NCBI RefSeq assembly: GCF_026151205.1
Contig: NC_087082.1
Coordinates: 15,657,365-15,721,364 of the forward strand
Direction: 5' to 3'
Source: Bolinopsis microptera
Taxonomy: Eukaryota > Ctenophora > Tentaculata > Lobata > Bolinopsidae
DNA length: 64,000 bases
The notes under the pieces: generated by a model
The model's database searches: none
Seen by the model: only the letters and a program-made list of their open reading frames with translations
What the model was told of the DNA's origin: nothing
Position numbers and translations under genes: made by a program
Shown: piece by piece, positions 1 to 11,053 of the stretch
How positions within the stretch are numbered: position 1 is the first letter of the stretch
Layout: the number at the start of each line of letters is the position of its first letter

Positions 1-3
1 TAC

Positions 4-995
4 CGAGCGAAGACCATGTACTTTGTACTCCCATCAGAATCAGTGTAGCTGGTTACAAGATGTGCCTCCGCAGCGAAAGCTTTTCCTCCGATTATGTGTT
101 CAGATCCTCGAGCTCCTGGTTCTCCCCAATGAATATGGAGCTGCACGAGTGTTGCCATTCTGTTATTCATCCAAGGTACTTTCGCGTAACTTCCGGTTGG
201 GTTCACGGAGTATTTCATCGTGTTTGCGTTGTTCATGTTAGTCTGAAAATTGAGTGACTAGGTAGATTGGAAATTGGAATGTCATTATGTAAAGTACATG
301 ACAAAAAATGGGAACATTCGATTTTAATTATCGACAGTCATAGTTTAGTCAGTTCAAACCCTGACATCATAGCATGTAATTATTATCCAACTGCTTAATT
401 TAACGGTATTAAAAATTTTACCATCTTAACGATGTTCTGCGGTAAACTCAGAAAAGGTGTTGTTGAATCCACAGAAACATTTGAGGAAGGATCTGGGACA
501 TTAATGGGAGATTGTGCAGCTCCTGTGGTACAAACTCCGCCCCTGATAGAGAACATATCTGTTAGTTTTTCACTCTTCACGATGGTCCCATGATCTCAAG
601 AAGGTGATAGATGTAATACTCTATCTGTTGACCTGTTATTATACCGACCCGCAAATCTGGCATCAGCAATTTCCGGTGATGAGGAGGGTTTTTTACTGCC
701 TAATTCCCGGGATCGGCCAGAAATACCGAAATTCCTGGCGACTGGGAGAAGTTCCAGTCTCGGGCCAAAATCTAGCTCTAGTAGTAACTGCATATAAGCA
801 ACTCTCACCAGATTATGATAACAATTCAATCATGATTAGTTCGTTCTAGTTAAACAACCAAATGAAGCAATGTCGCCAGTACAGGACGACGTAATCTGTA
901 TTGTGTTCTTACCAGTGATTTTGGCTGCTGTAGTCCAGCTGTGTTCCACTGTTAGATGCAGAAATAACTTCCATCAAGGTTAAAAACAGAATCAT
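4..995 (-). CDS. Alpha carbonic anhydrase, copy A (5' three exons; 3' end outside window)
   Basis: Zinc enzyme interconverting CO2 and bicarbonate, probably secreted. Three exons are visible on the minus strand: 913..995 (ATG at 995, hydrophobic signal peptide, then the family's N-terminal SQNHW), 422..542 (CTTGAAQSPINVP, the usual QSPI block with a Cys for the extracellular disulfide) and 4..242 (QLHIHWG with the first two zinc histidines, GSEH gate Glu, AEAHLV with the third). Introns are GT-AG, and phases 2, 0 and 2 join cleanly. The remaining exons lie left of position 1. Exon lengths 121 and 239 are identical to those of the downstream paralogue at 5770..9418, so the pair arose by tandem duplication. 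The proton-shuttle His64 position reads NNAN, so Asn replaces His. An AG acceptor (1000-1002) lies four bases before the ATG. Confidence 0.9.
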
Positions 996-1855
996 TGTTC
1001 TGAGAGTATAGACTATAGAAACATATTATGACGAAAATGGGAAACATCCAATAATCTTTCCACGTTCAATAACGCGTTAAACTTAACATGTCGTTACTAT
1101 GCGTCTATGCAACTTCATAATTTCACCTAATTTTCACGTGCGGTCAAAGAAGCACGAATATATCTCTGAATTATCAAAAGTTAATAAAATTATCAAAAGT
1201 TAACAAAAGTTGCACCATCGGCTGCTTTCTACTCGAGACCGAAAGAACATTTCTAAGACAAATGATATAAACTTCGGTCCTGGACGAGGAAAATTATTAA
1301 CGTCAGTTGTCAGCTATCGTAACTGTAATTGGAGTTACCGATTGACCCTCTGTGAGGCAAGTAAAGGGCATCGACTGTCTGTTTATTATATTTCATTCAG
1401 ATAACGTATGGAGCATCAATTGTTTGTCATAATGAGAGGCAGTAAAACTCCAGGGCTGTGATGAATAATGACAATGGTCATCCCGTGGTAACATTAAAAT
1501 ATATCGACTCAGTTACATCGCGATCGCTTCCTCGAACTATTTGTTATATTTGTTATATTTATTTCGAACTATTTGTTATTATTATATATTTGTAGTAGTG
1601 TTGAAAGTATTGAAACTCGTATGCATTTTTAATGAAAGCTAACAATAACATGTTCAATGTTTAGGACCGAGGAGTAAATGGCAAGTTTTCTATTCTTTTT
1701 AAATCAATGTCACTAAAACCTGGACAAAATAATCTCAACTTTGTATCAGTTAAGACCGAGAGACAATGGCAGGTATTGTATTTATTTGTAAGACATATAA
1801 TCTAGATATTTCCTTCCGGTCATGGTCTCGTTCAGAAGCAATATACATTATACAA
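996..1855. other. Upstream of carbonic anhydrase A, no gene seen
   Basis: AT-rich sequence without coding signal. Around 1210-1235 is a short piece (GCACCATCGGCTGCT) of the dispersed repeat described at 1856..2035. Nothing else is supported. Confidence 0.5.
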
Positions 1856-2035
1856 GTGTGATGGGATCGCACTATTGACCTATCACTATTCACCGCGCTT
1901 TTTTGCACCATCGGCCGTTATTCGTTCTATCTGATTTGTGTACTTCAACTTGGTATTGCTGTGTACAATGATCAACTTGCCCATCACTATGGTTAGGGTT
2001 AAACGTTTTTCATGATGTAACATTCAAAACATAGG
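1856..2035 (+). repeat. Dispersed repeat family R1, copy 1
   Basis: About 180 bp sharing the ordered landmarks ATCGCACTATTGACC, TTTTTTGCACCATCGGC, TTCGTTCTATC and GATTTGTGTACTT with copies at 19575..20290 and 61108..61590. Shorter pieces occur near 1210 and near 4400. No coding capacity and no terminal repeats are visible, so the class of element is open. Confidence 0.6.
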
Positions 2036-2075
2036 AAAGTAAAATTGGTTTTAAAATCAGAAAATACGTACATAT

Positions 2076-2390
2076 CAGGGTATCTATGGGCCTTACTTTT
2101 TTGAAGATGGCGACTGTGGGAAAACAGAAACTATCAAAACGGCTAATTATATTGAAATGCTGAAGAAGAAGTTTTTGCCAGCACTAAAAAGGAAGAAAAC
2201 CTTCAAAAATTGTTGGTTTAGGCTAGATGGGGCGCCACCCCATTGTAGCAAGGAAAGTATGGAGTGGTTGAGTACTCAATTTCAGGATAGAATCATTTCT
2301 CGGAATGCTGCATTTCTGTGGCCACCATACTCGCATGATCCCTACCCTTGTAATTTCTACCTCTGGGGGTACCCTAAGACTTACACGTAA
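2076..2390 (+). pseudogene. mariner/Tc1-type transposase fragment
   Basis: An open stretch of about 105 codons matching the C-terminal half of a DDE transposase: YGPYFFEDG, then the second catalytic Asp in DGAPPH, then WPPYSHDPYPCNFYLWGY, the degenerate form of the family's WPPxSPDLxPxDFFLWGY block that holds the third acidic residue. The N-terminal HTH half is absent and the frame stops soon after LWGY. This is a dead remnant, inserted between the two carbonic anhydrase genes just downstream of an R1 repeat copy. The exact mariner subfamily cannot be told from this piece. Confidence 0.82.
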
Positions 2391-2690
2391 CCTCTAATTA
2401 TATACTTGTGGAGCATTCAAAACAAAGGGTAGAGAATCAAGATTATACAATCTTGTGTAAATAATTACACAGATTCTCAGTTAAAGATATGAGTTATGGC
2501 TATGCATATCGCAACATAAAACTTGAATGATTTATTATAAGATTATAGTACTTAAAATCATTCAGCCATGAATTACAATTGCTCATGCAACAATTTCCAC
2601 GCTAAAGCTCCAGCGAAAATAATTATCAGGTTTATAATCAGAATCAGATAGCTTAACTACAGTTACCCATAGCTACAGTAACATAAACCC
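2391..2690. other. Intergenic, no gene seen
   Basis: AT-rich spacer between the transposase fragment and the hairpin-rich segment. No gene, no repeat I can name. Confidence 0.4.
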
Positions 2691-2712
2691 GCCACGCAAA
2701 GGGTTTATATAA

Positions 2713-2742
2713 CAGATCATCCCGCGCTAGCGGGATGATCTG
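2713..2742. repeat. Perfect 13-bp-arm hairpin
   Basis: CAGATCATCCCGC (2713-2725) is followed by a 4-base loop GCTA and its exact reverse complement (2730-2742). A second hairpin (AATCCC...GGGATT, about 2790-2816) follows. Similar GCGGGATGAT/ATCCCGCG motifs recur near 3575-3650, so they may mark the ends of one element spanning about 2690-3660 that contains the Crypton-like fragment. Confidence 0.6.
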
Positions 2743-2892
2743 ATAAACACATACGAGTGCGCGCAGTGCACGAGTTTTGTGTTAATATGTAATCCCGAAG
2801 CGCCAGCTGAGGGATTACATTTATTTAGCCCTGGGCGTGAAGTGTTTATGGATTATAATTATCTCCGGCGATTTCGACAAGGGATTTATACT

Positions 2893-3147
2893 TTAGAAGA
2901 GAGTGATAAAGACAGAATACATAGTCTTCATATTCAAGTCAAATCCAACAGAAACAAGAAAGCACTCTAAAATGTAGTTGAGTCGTTGAACAGGAATTTG
3001 GTCAAAGTCATTGAAGTCACGAGCAAATCTGGATGACTGAAGCCAAGAATTAAATTTGTTTAGAGCCCAGTTGTTGACTCTAACTGTACTGTCCGGAACA
3101 CGATTGGAAAGCAGTTCATCAATCTGAATGTCAAACCGATCTGTCAT
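2893..3147 (-). pseudogene. Crypton-like / DUF3504 N-terminal fragment
   Basis: An 84-codon minus-strand frame resembling the N-terminal helical domain of Crypton-type tyrosine recombinases and their domesticated ZMYM/QRICH relatives. The order is a nonspecific lead, then NNWALNKFNSWL, then a short linker and IPVQRLNYILECFLVSV, which corresponds to the family's pattern (KxFxxWL ... IPpeeLnxxLxxFFxxV). The catalytic recombinase domain is absent. It lies between GC-rich hairpins at about 2713 and 3600, suggesting a non-autonomous or decayed element. The call rests on pattern only; an unrelated short ORF is possible. Confidence 0.4.
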
Positions 3148-3354
3148 AGTGGAGCAATAGCTTGAACGTTAGCAGGAACAAGAGCTGGAAGGAGAGCAAG
3201 CAAAACAATACTATTTTTAGGGCACGGACAAGGGTAGCTGGCTAGTCGCCAACTTCTCACGCCACGCGTTGGAGAAATTCCAAGAATTAGCTGCTTTGGC
3301 AACGTTCCCAGGAATTTGCGTGTAAAAGAAGTGGACGGTTACGATGTTTCATAT

Positions 3355-3438
3355 CACGTGGTGCGCTTTCGTGTCACGTGGTATAGACTCGGCGTTTGCT
3401 ATTGGTGGCACGTGGTACGCACGTGACGCGCCCACGTG
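3355..3438. promoter_or_regulatory. Cluster of five CACGTG E-boxes
   Basis: CACGTG occurs at 3355-3360, 3375-3380, 3409-3414, 3420-3425 and 3433-3438, five times in 84 bases of otherwise AT-rich DNA. CACGTG is the core bound by bHLH-Zip factors (Myc/Max, USF, TFE families). It may instead belong to the GC-rich element it sits in. Function is inferred. Confidence 0.45.
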
Positions 3439-3660
3439 ATCGCGCGTCTAACTGTTCTACTATTATCGAGTTCTAATCAGCAGTATCATTGATTATTGTA
3501 AGTCGGAGAATTGAATGATAAACATCAGTTACGACTAAAAAGCGGGCCGGGTTTATACAAATTTCCGGGGCGGGATGATATCACCTTGAGATGTTTATCT
3601 AACAGCGGGCCGGGCTGAGTGATAATATGATCCCGCGTCGAAATCCCGGAGATATTTATA

Positions 3661-5769
3661 GCTGCTGAATAATTCTACCCTTCACAATAACTCTTAACCC
3701 CAAACCTAAAACTCTATAACAATGAAAAATGTCGCTCTGCCGAGTAAATTATATGACTACCTACGGTCTAAGTTCTTTTTAACAAAGAAATAACAAATTT
3801 GTTTGAAAGGCTCCGTTTTAATATATTTACCCATATAATTGTAAACTTAGGCTAAAATATGATAATCCTCGTGACCCAGAACCTACAGTTTAAACTTTTA
3901 AACAAAGGTTATATCCGTGGTAAACTAAATGTGTATATTTAAATTTTATCCTTATTGTGAACCAACATTTTGAGACCTTCTAAACTAAACATTCGATAAA
4001 ATTTTACAGGGTATATAAGCAAACGTTTTGTCCCTGCATATTAACTAAATCAATATATAAATGTGATTCTGGTGGGGAGGTGAAGTAAAAGGAGGAATCA
4101 AAGCTAGTGCCATAACTGAAATTTATTTTTTTCCCTCCTTGTTCATGTTTCATGAAATTGCCCATATATAAATGTGATTCTGGTGGGGAGGTGAAGCATA
4201 TTTTCTTAAGAGTAAGGTTTACACTAATCCCACTCCCAAAACAACAGAGGAGCTTAAAAAACATCAGAAGGGAAGCGAGAAAGATACAACTTAACACAGT
4301 CAAGTCTTAAAGTTAAAGGCTGCAAATTTGGCCAATTGTTCAGCTTAATTGCAGTGTTTTTTGTCTCCAAATTTGCCACACATAAATTAAAATTGTTTTG
4401 GGCTGGTGCGGAATCGCACTATTTACAAAACATATAGGCCGATTTTGACCGAGACCGGGAGTAAGCCGTGATTCCGGTCGAGACTTGCATAACGAAACGA
4501 TGTAACATAGTCAATATATTTAAATTTTGCCATTGGGTGGCAAGTTCCCATACATCGTAGTCCGATAGTTTCGCTGCGTCATAACTCATAATATATGTAC
4601 ATTTGTGTAATACTGCTGTCCCTTAGTAATAGTTGATCAAGTCTCCTTATTGCTTATATGAGAATACAAACGGCAAAACCTTCAAATTTTCGCAGCTCAT
4701 ATAAAAATTTGCCTTGGATGTTTTTTGAGAAAATGATGTCTGACTCTGCATTCGTCCCATATATAAAATATACAACATCGGAAACATTATCAAAAAGACC
4801 AACTGGCACTGTAGGGATTGATCTTAAAGAATGTATAGTACTTAAGCAGGGGTTAATGGAAGAATGTGCAGTTTATGGAAGTCTGTTATAGTGTTGTTCT
4901 CAAAGATGACAATTGACAATGACATCTGTTAGAATTCTTCAAATAATTCTCTGTTCTGGTGTGGGGAACTTATCGAGCACATCTATTTAATTCCTCAAGT
5001 CTCATATGATCTGAAATATGGGCCAGTAAAAACAATAGCAGTCGTCAATAAATCTACAAATTGTTAATGTTCGTTCATGTTCCACTCTACTCCAGCTTCT
5101 CAAACCTTCAAACAAAGGGGGACAATAAAGCTATTCCATTTGAAGCTTTGGGCAGTTTGGTGCGTGCCTGGGGATCTAAATTGTAAGGAACGACATGTAA
5201 TCCTGTGCAATCCTGTCGAAATCCTGTGTAAATCCTGTGTAATCCTGTGCAATCCCATCTTCAATTAATCGGATTAAGTCTCCTGATCTGATCTCTGGGG
5301 AGACCGATAAGATGGGCTCTCAAAAAATACTTTTCAACGATAAACGAATAAAAATTCAGATTTTCTGTATTTTAATTTAGAGGTTCAATATTTTACAACA
5401 TCGGACAGCTCAAAATTGTATCAAAATAAGCACAAATGAAAATTTTCAAGTTCTTTTAAATCTTAGAATCCAAGCTTAGATGGAGAACCGTTAATTTAAA
5501 TTGTTCTAAAAATGCCTTTTATCAGAATCCAAAGTAATTTTCCTAACATTGTTTGTAATGGGGTACCCCTGAAACAGGAGGAGCTTAAAACTTAAAACTA
5601 CTCTACATCCACTAATTATTGTCATCAAAATAACAAGAAACTATCCTAAAAGTAAAACAGCAGCGGCTGCTGGACAATATTTGTTAAAAAAGTTTTATAA
5701 TCCATCCTAAAAAATATAACATTTATCTATGAAGTTCCATCCAAAATGATCTTTGCAAGCTGAATCCAA
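3661..5769. other. Spacer with two small repeats, no gene seen
   Basis: A 33-bp direct repeat with core GTGATTCTGGTGGGGAGG occurs at 4053-4085 and 4164-4196, 111 bp apart. Near 4400 is a short R1 fragment. A run of AATCCTGTG-type units (about 10-12 bp) lies at 5199-5262. Nothing else is supported; 4658-4891 is open but resembles nothing. Confidence 0.5.
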
Positions 5770-8700
5770 CTACCCTCTGTGGTATTTGGTAGATTCTCGT
5801 CCGTTGAGTGGCTGGATTTCTCTCCAGTTACGTGTCATAGCAGGCATGTCTCCGTGTCCTAGGTGGATAAATGGTAAAGGTAATATTCAGTTTTGTTGAA
5901 TTAAAACCTATGTTGGGCTTGGCTGGTATGTGTAAGGTTTAGTTTAATCGCTAGTTAGATAATATCTGAAACATCAATGATGATTTTTCATAACAAGACG
6001 TATAGTATCTAAAACTCTCACCAAGTGACATCTTCCTCAGCTGCTTCAGCTGACGTTTGGATATAGTCAGGGGTTTCCTTACAATGACCCAGTGAACTAC
6101 CTCGCTGCATGGAGGTGTTGTCAGTCCACCCATGTATGTCTTCCAGATGTCTGTAAAGGGAATCTAATGTTAATTGATAATAATTTTAATACTTTCAACA
6201 CTACTATATAACAAATAATTTGAGGCTCTAGCGATGTAATAAACGAAGTTTCCAAGCCAAATTTGTGTGTTTCCCTTCGTGTCCAAAATCAATAATTGAT
6301 ATCCATATTCTTTGATCTAGTTGTGCGGATGAAATGAGTAAACTTGAGTATCTTAGCTTTATAAGGCATGCCCGACGCCCGTGCAACTCAGTTGCCAGTT
6401 TTTAGGTGGCTTAAAGTGGCTTCTGACATTATGTTAAGCACGCACCAAACTGGTAACTGTAAGTTGTAAGTGTAACGTTTCTAAGCTGATTTTCCGAAAT
6501 AAACAGTAGATTTGGATTCATATGTTTAAGAGACAAAAATCAGAACTGTATGAAGAAACGCACCTGAGTTTGCTGGGTAGAGAGCGCTCAGGTCGAAGGA
6601 GTCTATTTTCCTGTCCTCATTCTCCTTCTTAGCCCCCTCTATCATCAGTTCGACTAGTGCGTTTGCTTTTCCCGCCTTAAACACTCTATCAAAATAGAGT
6701 TGGTTTAAAAATGTGGATCCTAATTCGGTTCATATCACAATTAAAAATATTTTAAAGTTTAGAAGGGTCATGGTATCTAATATATCTGAACGACTGAAGT
6801 CACCAAACAACTGAAAAACCAATAAAACTTACCGAGCGAAGACCATGTACTTTGTACTCCCATCAGAATCAGTGTAGCTGGTTACAAGATGTGCCTCCGC
6901 AGCGAAAGCTTTTCCTCCTATCAAGTGTTCAGATCCTCGAGCAGCTGAGTCCCCCCAGTGAAGATGGAGCTGCATGAGGGTTACCTCTCGGTTTTCCATC
7001 CAAGGTACTTGGGCGACGGTTTGATCGGGATTTACGGAGTATTTTACTGTGTTCGCGTTGTTCAAATTCGTCTGGAAAGTTGAGAGTGATAATTGAGTTG
7101 TTTGTTTGATATTTGTTTGAAATATTTCGACTGTTTTTATTTCGTGAAGAATGTAAACCAGTTAGACCTTATTGAGTGATTGTAGATCACAGTGCTGGCA
7201 AGCATGATCGTGCTTCTTATATTCACTATACTATTTAGTATTTACCCCCTTTACTATTTACCCCTTTAATATTTACCTCCTTTACTATTTAACCCTTTAA
7301 TATTTACCTCCTTTACTATGTACCCCATTTACTATTCACCCCCTATAATAGTAATAATATTTACCCCCTTTACTATTTACCCCTTTACTATTTACCCCCT
7401 TTACTTTTATACCGCTTTACTAGTATACCCCCTATATTCTATAATACTGTTATACCCCTTTATTGTTTTTCAGGCATTAAGACTCATTGAAAGTAGTTCA
7501 GCAGGCATATTTTAAGTTCAAAACATTCTAATTGAATGTCAAAGATGACAGGAATTAAAAATAGTTATGCGGAGATTTTTAAGAATTTTGCATAAAATAC
7601 GCGCCAACAAAGTTATACAAAATTCGGTAAAAAACCCAAAATCACCATATTAAGGTGCCTCAAAAGTGTAAAAGATAAAGCCATTTCCGACCAGAGGTCT
7701 TAAACTTTAAAGATAATTGTTTACACAATAGTTTACATTATATGAAAAAAGATTTGACGTCATTATCACCTTTTGATGACGTCATCAATTTTAGCGTCTT
7801 TAGAACTTGATTTTTGACAAAGTCGATTTTACAGCATAGCCATAAAGGAGTTATTTTTATTCAAAATTTGAGGTCATATTGAAGTTAGATAATTGTTCAA
7901 GCATTCTGAAAATATACCGGAAAGTTTGCCTAGCTTGCTCGTGCTCCTTCATCAAGATATTTGTCATTGAAGTTAGTGCTTTTTTGAAGAATTATTTATA
8001 AAAACGTCAATTTTGCGATTTAGTATTCTCTGGTGTTGAACCATGCATTGAGTGTTGGAGCTCAGTTCTGCTTCCTATAGGTATAAATTGTGCATTAGGC
8101 TAGTTTTAAAGTTGAAAATCGAAAAGTTGCACACGTAAGGACACGCCCAAATTGATAGAAAATTGCTAAAATCACTGAAAATTGCTGTTTTCACCATTTT
8201 CTGACAACTTCGGAGTGCCTTTGAAAGTTTGCACGTGCGAAAGTTGAGAATTTTGCTCATTTGTGATTTTGAACAAATTCTGCTTTGCCACGACAGTTCC
8301 ATGTCATTATATATGAATTTAATGCCAACTTGAATGAATATAATGTGGCATGTTCAGTCAGTGATCGACCGATATGCTTACCTATACACAAGGAAATGTT
8401 TTTAAAGGAAAAATTTAGAAATCGTTGAAACTACCCCCTTATTAATAAAGATATCAGTTTATATTTCGACATAATATTAAGTACTCTGACATTATAATCA
8501 AAAAGAGATGATATTTGACCAAAACCCATAATTATGGGTAGAGTGGACCGCTGCCAGTGCCTCTCTTTCTCAAACAAAAGGAAATGATATCAATTTGATC
8601 TCGACCGATTTCATTTTCGTATCATTTTGCATTTGCAGACGGTCAATCAAATAAATATCATTTCCTTTTGTTTGGCAAAGAGAGACACTGGCAGCGGTCC

Positions 8701-9418
8701 ACTCTTCCCATGATTATGGGTTTTGGTCAAATTACTTACAAGTTTTATAACTGTACAACACCCAAATTACCATCTTAAAATTTTTCATTGGAAGCTGTAA
8801 GAAGGGTGTTTCTGCTGACACTTTTACTTTTGATGAAGGGAGAGGGACATCAATAGGAGATTGGTGTTCTCCGGTGATGCAAATATCGCCCCTGAAAACA
8901 ACATTAATCAGATTTACCGTCATTTCATAATTTTCGGTGACCAGAAGAGGCTATGATATAAACCTACTAGTGATTGGTTAAAAAATATTTTCGCGCTTAG
9001 GATTTGATCATTGAGTCATTTGGTGTAGTCATTTGGTAGTCATTTGGTAGTCATTTGGTAGTCATTTGGTGTAGTTCCTGTCTACCCTAGCGGTCATGTC
9101 AATGTCCGTTCAAGTAAATTCTGATTCATACTTAAATAAAATACTGATCATGAATGCCTTCGAGCGTTCATTTTAATGTCCGTTCAAAATTATGTCCGTT
9201 CACGTAATATCCAGTCAAATAACGTCCGATAAGCCTAAGGTAGTTATAATAATATTATGTGAGAGTGTAAGCAAGTTAAATAAGGTAATGGTACTATAGT
9301 CAATATTCATATTATATTCTTACCAGTGATTTTGCTCATCGTAGTTAATCTGTTCGTGTCCTTCCGATGCCAAAGTAACTGCGAACAAGGCCAAAAACAG
9401 AATCATCCTTCCCATCAT
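5770..9418 (-). CDS. Alpha carbonic anhydrase, copy B (complete, 264 aa)
   Basis: Secreted-type zinc carbonic anhydrase. Exons on the minus strand: 9324..9418, 8771..8891, 6833..7071, 6564..6685, 6022..6150, 5770..5858. All introns are GT-AG and phases agree, giving 264 residues, the usual family length. Visible: signal peptide 1-18, NYDEQNHW start, zinc ligands His108, His110 (LHLHWG) and His133 (AEAHLV), gate Glu120, Thr204 in LTTPP, a Cys36/Cys207 pair as in extracellular forms, and the C-terminal [11 protein letters not shown] signature. The His64 proton-shuttle position is Asn79 (NNAN), so turnover may be lower or use another shuttle. A TAG acceptor ends 3 bases before the ATG, after a T-run. 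Intron 2 contains a pyrimidine-rich repeat (7195-7475) and a 220-bp MITE. Paralogue of copy A at 4..995. Confidence 0.95.
7195..7475. repeat. Degenerate TTTACCCCC/TTTACTA tandem repeat
   Basis: About 15 imperfect units of roughly 16 bases (ATTTACCCCCTTTACT and variants), preceded by CACAGTGCTGGCAAGC. The same opening followed by ATACCCCCTTTAT appears in inverse orientation at 20455-20540, so this is a dispersed family whose internal array has expanded here. It lies in intron 2 of carbonic anhydrase B. Confidence 0.7.
7755..7784. promoter_or_regulatory. Two CRE palindromes TGACGTCA
   Basis: TGACGTCA occurs at 7755-7762 and 7777-7784, spaced 22 bases (about two helical turns), inside the carbonic anhydrase B intron. 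This is the CREB/ATF core site. It may be chance; function is inferred. Confidence 0.3.
8513..8732. mobile_element. 220-bp MITE with about 75-bp terminal inverted repeats
   Basis: Starts ATTTGACCAAAACCCATAAT and ends with its near reverse complement ATTATGGGTTTTGGTCAAAT. The inverted match continues inward through GGGTAGAGTGGACCGCTGCC and AAAAGGAAATGATAT. The centre is about 70 bp. No convincing target duplication. It lies 39 bp inside intron 2 of carbonic anhydrase B, next to the splice donor. A degraded relative (GGGTAGAGTGGAC ... GATTTCATTCTCGTTATCG) is at 18937-18995. Confidence 0.8.
9015..9082. repeat. Short tandem array of GTCATTTGGTA
   Basis: Five near-identical 11-bp units of AGTCATTTGGT, in carbonic anhydrase B intron 1. 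Just downstream, 9105-9215 holds several loose copies of TGTCCGTTCA. Confidence 0.75.
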
Positions 9419-10925
9419 TCCCTAAAAAAGTTAAATGTTCAGATATAATCGACATTTATTTCAAAAATAGGGTCGTTACCTCATATCGGCCTCGTGCGAC
9501 CAAATGTCGCGAAATCTTTTGATAATGTTTCGGCACTACAAAAGGTTTTCAATGTGAAAATATTAATCGTATGAGGAAAGCAAAGAAGGTCGCTCAGCAA
9601 GTCGACTGAATATTAGAAAAATACTGCATATCAATATATATTTCCGTTTTGAACCTCTCGAGCAACCTTATTATTAGTTTCTGTGAAATAAGGTTACTCT
9701 CGTACCATAAGTAGGTGGGAAGTCTTGAGTGAGGGACGCTAGCTTTGATAGATTGATTAGTCATTAGGGCAAAATGTTTGGGTTAATCAGCAACAAATTC
9801 GTGAAATAGTTTTAGCTATGTACGGAATCCAGAAATATACGTAGATACTAATTATTGTGGTATGGAAAGTAGTGGTACATATTTTGCATCTGGGCGGTGG
9901 GTCTTTGGGCGTGCGGTTGGATGATTACTCTGATAGACCTGTACTAGACACGTGCTAAAATTGTGATAAGCTATAGGGGTGAAATTGTTCTAAAATTTTA
10001 TTCATCAAATGTTAAACATATGCGGCAGTCCAATATTTCATTGTTCCGCAAATTCTCTGCAAAGGATTTGTAATCTGATTAAAACTATGGAATTAAGGCT
10101 AGAGATTCCAGCTTTAACTGAAAATTTGCAGACCTCATACCTTCAAATCTTATCCAAACAAATGAGAATGTTTTTGTCCTTTACAGTTTACAGACCCGAT
10201 CTCCTTTGCGGTAGTATAGTATGCTGATAGTCAGCGTCCACACCGTGGTTATTTTAAATAAAGACACATAACAAAAGAAGATGGACGTAGGTTCCTCATG
10301 GAATTTCTGTGCACATCACTCTAGTGGAAATGCCAGTCCCTGACATATTGTTTAAATGAAGAACAGCTAATTAGTATTAAAACACTGGCCACCGTTACTG
10401 TCATAATGTGGAAACAAGTTGAGCTCTGGTGAAAAAAAACTCCGTCAAAACACATGGTCCAATCATTATCGTTCATAATATATCACATAGCAGTTGTGTT
10501 GTGATTACGGCAATGAAATTAGTGCTGTTAAACATTACCGGCGAAGACAATATACATAATACATATCCTCATAACATGTATGGTGCAAAATGACAACAGT
10601 ATTAATCGGAAAATGAAGTCTACGCTTATCTCGTCTGATATAGCAAATTTTTAAACTTTTCGAAGAAAATTTTGAAGGAAATAGAATGCAAAATTGTGAA
10701 AAAAAAGAGTTTTGAAACGATTTTGCAAGAAATAACTTAAATATAAGACCTAACGGCTAGCACGCATTTTTAAACGAATTGCATATAATTTGCTCCTTCA
10801 TAAAATAGAAAAATTTTAATTTCAAATTTGGACGAGTCTTGGAACACCCTGTATAGATGGGAATAACGCGATAACTGCAAAAGGGCTGCAGAGATGACAA
10901 AACTATTAAGGTTGGTGTTGGACAA
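9419..10925. other. Intergenic, no gene seen
   Basis: Upstream flank of carbonic anhydrase B and beyond. AT-rich, no coding pattern with splice signals, no repeat recognised. Confidence 0.5.
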
Positions 10926-11053
10926 TGATAATTGGGTAAAATAGGGGAGTGAAAATAAATCAGGACTTATGATATTGGGTAAAATAGGGGAGGGAAAATA
11001 AATCAGGACCAATGATAATTGGGTAAAATAGGGAGGGAAAATGAATCAGGAAC
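10926..11053. repeat. Three tandem copies of a 43-bp unit
   Basis: Units start at 10926, 10970 and 11013, each with core TTGGGTAAAATAGGGGAG then AAAATAAATCAGGA. The minus-strand reading frame across it is a by-product. Confidence 0.85.

Noticed and set aside
4658-4891. 77-codon plus-strand frame
   Set aside because: Starts with a plausible ATG but resembles nothing and has no splice or repeat context.
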